Assembly (NCBI RefSeq): GCF_004564275.1
Contig: NZ_SPDV01000019.1
Span: forward strand, 1 to 64,000
Reading direction: 5' to 3'
Source: Sphingomonas parva (ex Maeng et al. 2020)
Lineage (GTDB): Bacteria; Pseudomonadota; Alphaproteobacteria; Sphingomonadales; Sphingomonadaceae
DNA length: 64,000 bases
Position numbers and translations under genes: made by a program. This document shows positions 62,734-64,000 of this stretch, piece by piece (position 1 is the stretch's first letter; each line of letters begins with the position of its first letter). A model generated the notes under the pieces. It was given only the letters and a program-made list of their open reading frames with translations. It was not told the DNA's origin and made no database searches.

Positions 62734-63236
62734 GCACCGCGCCGCTGATCGTCACCGCCCTGTTCGGGGACGGCGACAATGGCTGGCTCCAGGAGCTTCG
62801 CCGCACCCATTATCCGGCCGAGCGCAACCAGGTGCCGGCGCACCTCACCCTGTTCCGCCAGTTGCCGCCGAGCGTCGCCGACGAACTCGACCATCGGCTT
62901 TCGCTTTACGCGGCGACGCCGCCGCCCCGCGCCACCATGACCGGAGTGATGGATCTCGGCGAGGGCACCGCGCTCCGCGTCGAGAGCGAGGAGCTGGAGG
63001 ACATACGCTACGATCTCGCGGAGGCGCTGCGTGGCCTGCTCACGCCTCAGGACATGGCCCCGTGGCGGCCCCACGTGACGATCCAGAACAAGGTGCAGTC
63101 ACGCGACGCGCGGCGCCTTCAGACAGCCCTGCGGGCGACCTTCACGCCCCGTCCGCTGGCGATCCGCGGCCTCGCCACCTGGCGGTACCTCGGCGGACCC
63201 TGGGAGAGAGTGAAGGCACACGTTTTCCGAGGCTGA
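62730..63236 (+). CDS. 2'-5' RNA ligase-like phosphoesterase, apparent CTG start
   Basis: 168 residues. Two HxT motifs, [11 protein letters not shown] and RPHVTIQNK, define the 2H phosphoesterase fold. No ATG, GTG or TTG exists in frame before the first HxT except a GTG directly next to it. CTG 62730 overlaps the kup stop (CTGA), follows AGGTGG and would give a natural N-terminus ([12 protein letters not shown] after the initiator Met). So either a rare CTG initiation coupled to kup or an undetected frame change. Substrate in vivo unknown. Confidence 0.78.
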   Translation: MSTAPLIVTALFGDGDNGWLQELRRTHYPAERNQVPAHLTLFRQLPPSVADELDHRLSLYAATPPPRATMTGVMDLGEGTALRVESEELEDIRYDLAEALRGLLTPQDMAPWRPHVTIQNKVQSRDARRLQTALRATFTPRPLAIRGLATWRYLGGPWERVKAHVFRG

Positions 63237-63258
63237 GCGGCCGGTGGCGCCTCGCCCG

Positions 63259-63681
63259 TCAGTCGAGCTGACCGACGCCATCGCAGCTGTAGTCGAACGC
63301 GGTGAGGCCGGCCTCGAGGTGCGCGGCGAGCAGCGGCATGTCGAGCAGATCGTCGATCGCGCTTTCGGGATCGGTGTCGCTGGCCTCGGCGAAGGCATCG
63401 TCCCACTCGCTGACGTCGAACGTCCCGCGCCCGACCCAGGCGAGCGCCAGCGTCTCGGCGAGCTGATCGTCGGCGAGATCGTCGAGCGTCGCGCGAAGCT
63501 CCTCCTCGACGTCGTTCAGCTCGTCCTCGAGCGTGGAGAGGGCGCCGGCGCCGCTCTCGTCGTCGAAGTCATCGACATTGTCCGGATCCTCGTCCGGGTC
63601 CTGCGCCGGCACCTGGGCCTCGTTCTCCCGCGCCCGGATGATGATCCTGCACAGCGTTTCGAGAGGGGTCAGCAATTCCAT
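63259..63681 (-). CDS. DUF3775 domain protein, acidic
   Basis: 140 residues from ATG 63681 with GGAG 8 bases upstream. MELLTPLETLCRIIIRARENEAQVPAQDPD at the start and ETLALAWVGRGTFDVSEWDDAFAEA, SAIDDLLDMPLLAAHLEAGLTAF at the end match DUF3775. Very acidic in the middle (NVDDFDDESG). No catalytic motif; function unknown. It converges on the RNA ligase-like gene. The 247 bp from here to the tRNA contain no gene I can support. Confidence 0.82.
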   Translation of the reverse strand: MELLTPLETLCRIIIRARENEAQVPAQDPDEDPDNVDDFDDESGAGALSTLEDELNDVEEELRATLDDLADDQLAETLALAWVGRGTFDVSEWDDAFAEASDTDPESAIDDLLDMPLLAAHLEAGLTAFDYSCDGVGQLD

Positions 63682-63928
63682 CGGCACGTCTCCGTTTTGG
63701 CCCGCTAACGACAAGAGGGGCAGGGCGGTTCCCGCGCGGGCCGCGGATGGTGGGCACCCATCAGACGCGCGAGACCGCTGCGCGACGCGGACGGCCGGTG
63801 CTCGTCAGCGCAGCGGGCGCTCGCGGTGAGAAGCTCGCGCCGCCAGTCGCGCGTGCCCAGTTGACGGTGCCCGAGGCCCTCCGTATAGGCCCGCAACGCC
63901 CGCCGGAGACGGCGGCGCGGCGCCTTGG

Positions 63929-64000
63929 GGCGGAGTAGCTCAGCTGGTTAGAGCAGCGGAATCATAATCCGCGTGTCGGGGGTTCAAGTCCCTCCTCCGC
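63929..64000 (+). tRNA. tRNA-Met (CAT), truncated by the window end
   Basis: Acceptor GGCGGAG at the 5' end; the matching 3' strand CTCCGC stops at base 64000, so the final pair, discriminator and CCA are missing from the window. Anticodon stem GCGGA/TCCGC, loop ATCATAA (anticodon CAT). The standard acceptor pairing and overall match favour elongator tRNA-Met over initiator; tRNA-Ile2 (lysidine-modified CAT) cannot be excluded. Confidence 0.9.

Overview
This is a GC-rich (by eye about two thirds G+C) chromosomal segment from an alphaproteobacterium, most likely a member of the Sphingomonadales. The assignment rests on two large TonB-dependent receptors with the VTG plug signature, the dispersed inverted repeat containing TTCGACAGGCTCAG that is common in sphingomonads, the phenylacetate gene order, a Ku/LigD end-joining locus and an alphaproteobacterial ccm operon. 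The genus was not tested by any search. Genes are tightly packed, with many 1-bp, 4-bp and longer stop/start overlaps. Only one gene-free stretch exceeds 300 bp (25412-25879).

Layout. 1-385: right end of an IS481-type insertion sequence. 386-6367 (minus): a TelA/XpaC-like envelope operon, then a KaiC-type ATPase with a hybrid histidine kinase. 6504-10294 (minus): non-homologous end-joining genes ku, ligD and a small helix-hairpin-helix protein. 10443-12809: msrB, an ArsR/SRPBCC pair, a YCII-family protein and an Lrp/AsnC regulator. 12948-17444 (plus): aromatic aminotransferase plus branched-chain 2-oxoacid dehydrogenase E1 (fused) and E2. 17502-19367: formate/nitrite-type transporter and a glucokinase-like protein. 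19383-30595: a phenylacetate cluster (paaG-paaZ-glutaminyl cyclase on minus; paaJ, an AraC regulator, a beta-propeller protein and paaABCDE on plus). 30746-36830: beta-lactamase-like protein, a possibly ZnuD-like receptor, hypoxanthine-DNA glycosylase, two oxidoreductases. 36973-44747: ahcY, a large TonB receptor, lon, HU. 44943-50461: tRNA-Val, a frameshifted DUF167 gene, an ArsR operon, LLM oxidoreductase, MATE exporter, flavin reductase, tRNA-His. 50495-52595: amino-acid dehydrogenase and DMT transporter. 53234-58002: ccmC-D-E-F-G-H and a CcmI-like protein. 58064-64000: AI-2E-family membrane protein, DUF3072, ald, kup, a 2'-5' RNA ligase-like protein, DUF3775 and a tRNA-Met cut by the window end.

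Functional themes. Several parts feed amino-acid and aromatic carbon into central metabolism: transamination and oxidative decarboxylation of branched/aromatic oxoacids, amino-acid deamination (Leu/Val-type dehydrogenase, alanine dehydrogenase) and ring epoxidation of phenylacetyl-CoA. paaK, paaF, paaH and the E3 subunit are not in the window.

The most unusual aspect is a set of palindromic repeats that interact with genes. A roughly 139-bp three-armed element sits in frame inside ligD, and a sister copy abuts a transporter stop codon at 51547-51683. A related element encodes the N-terminal part of PaaD. Another repeat lies between paaG and paaZ and supplies the paaZ ribosome binding site. 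Other points of interest are a perfect 20-bp operator plus a terminator hairpin in the ahcY leader, palindromic operators at two ArsR genes, a GEMM-like RNA motif at about 25455-25545, and a KaiC/kinase pair without KaiA or KaiB.
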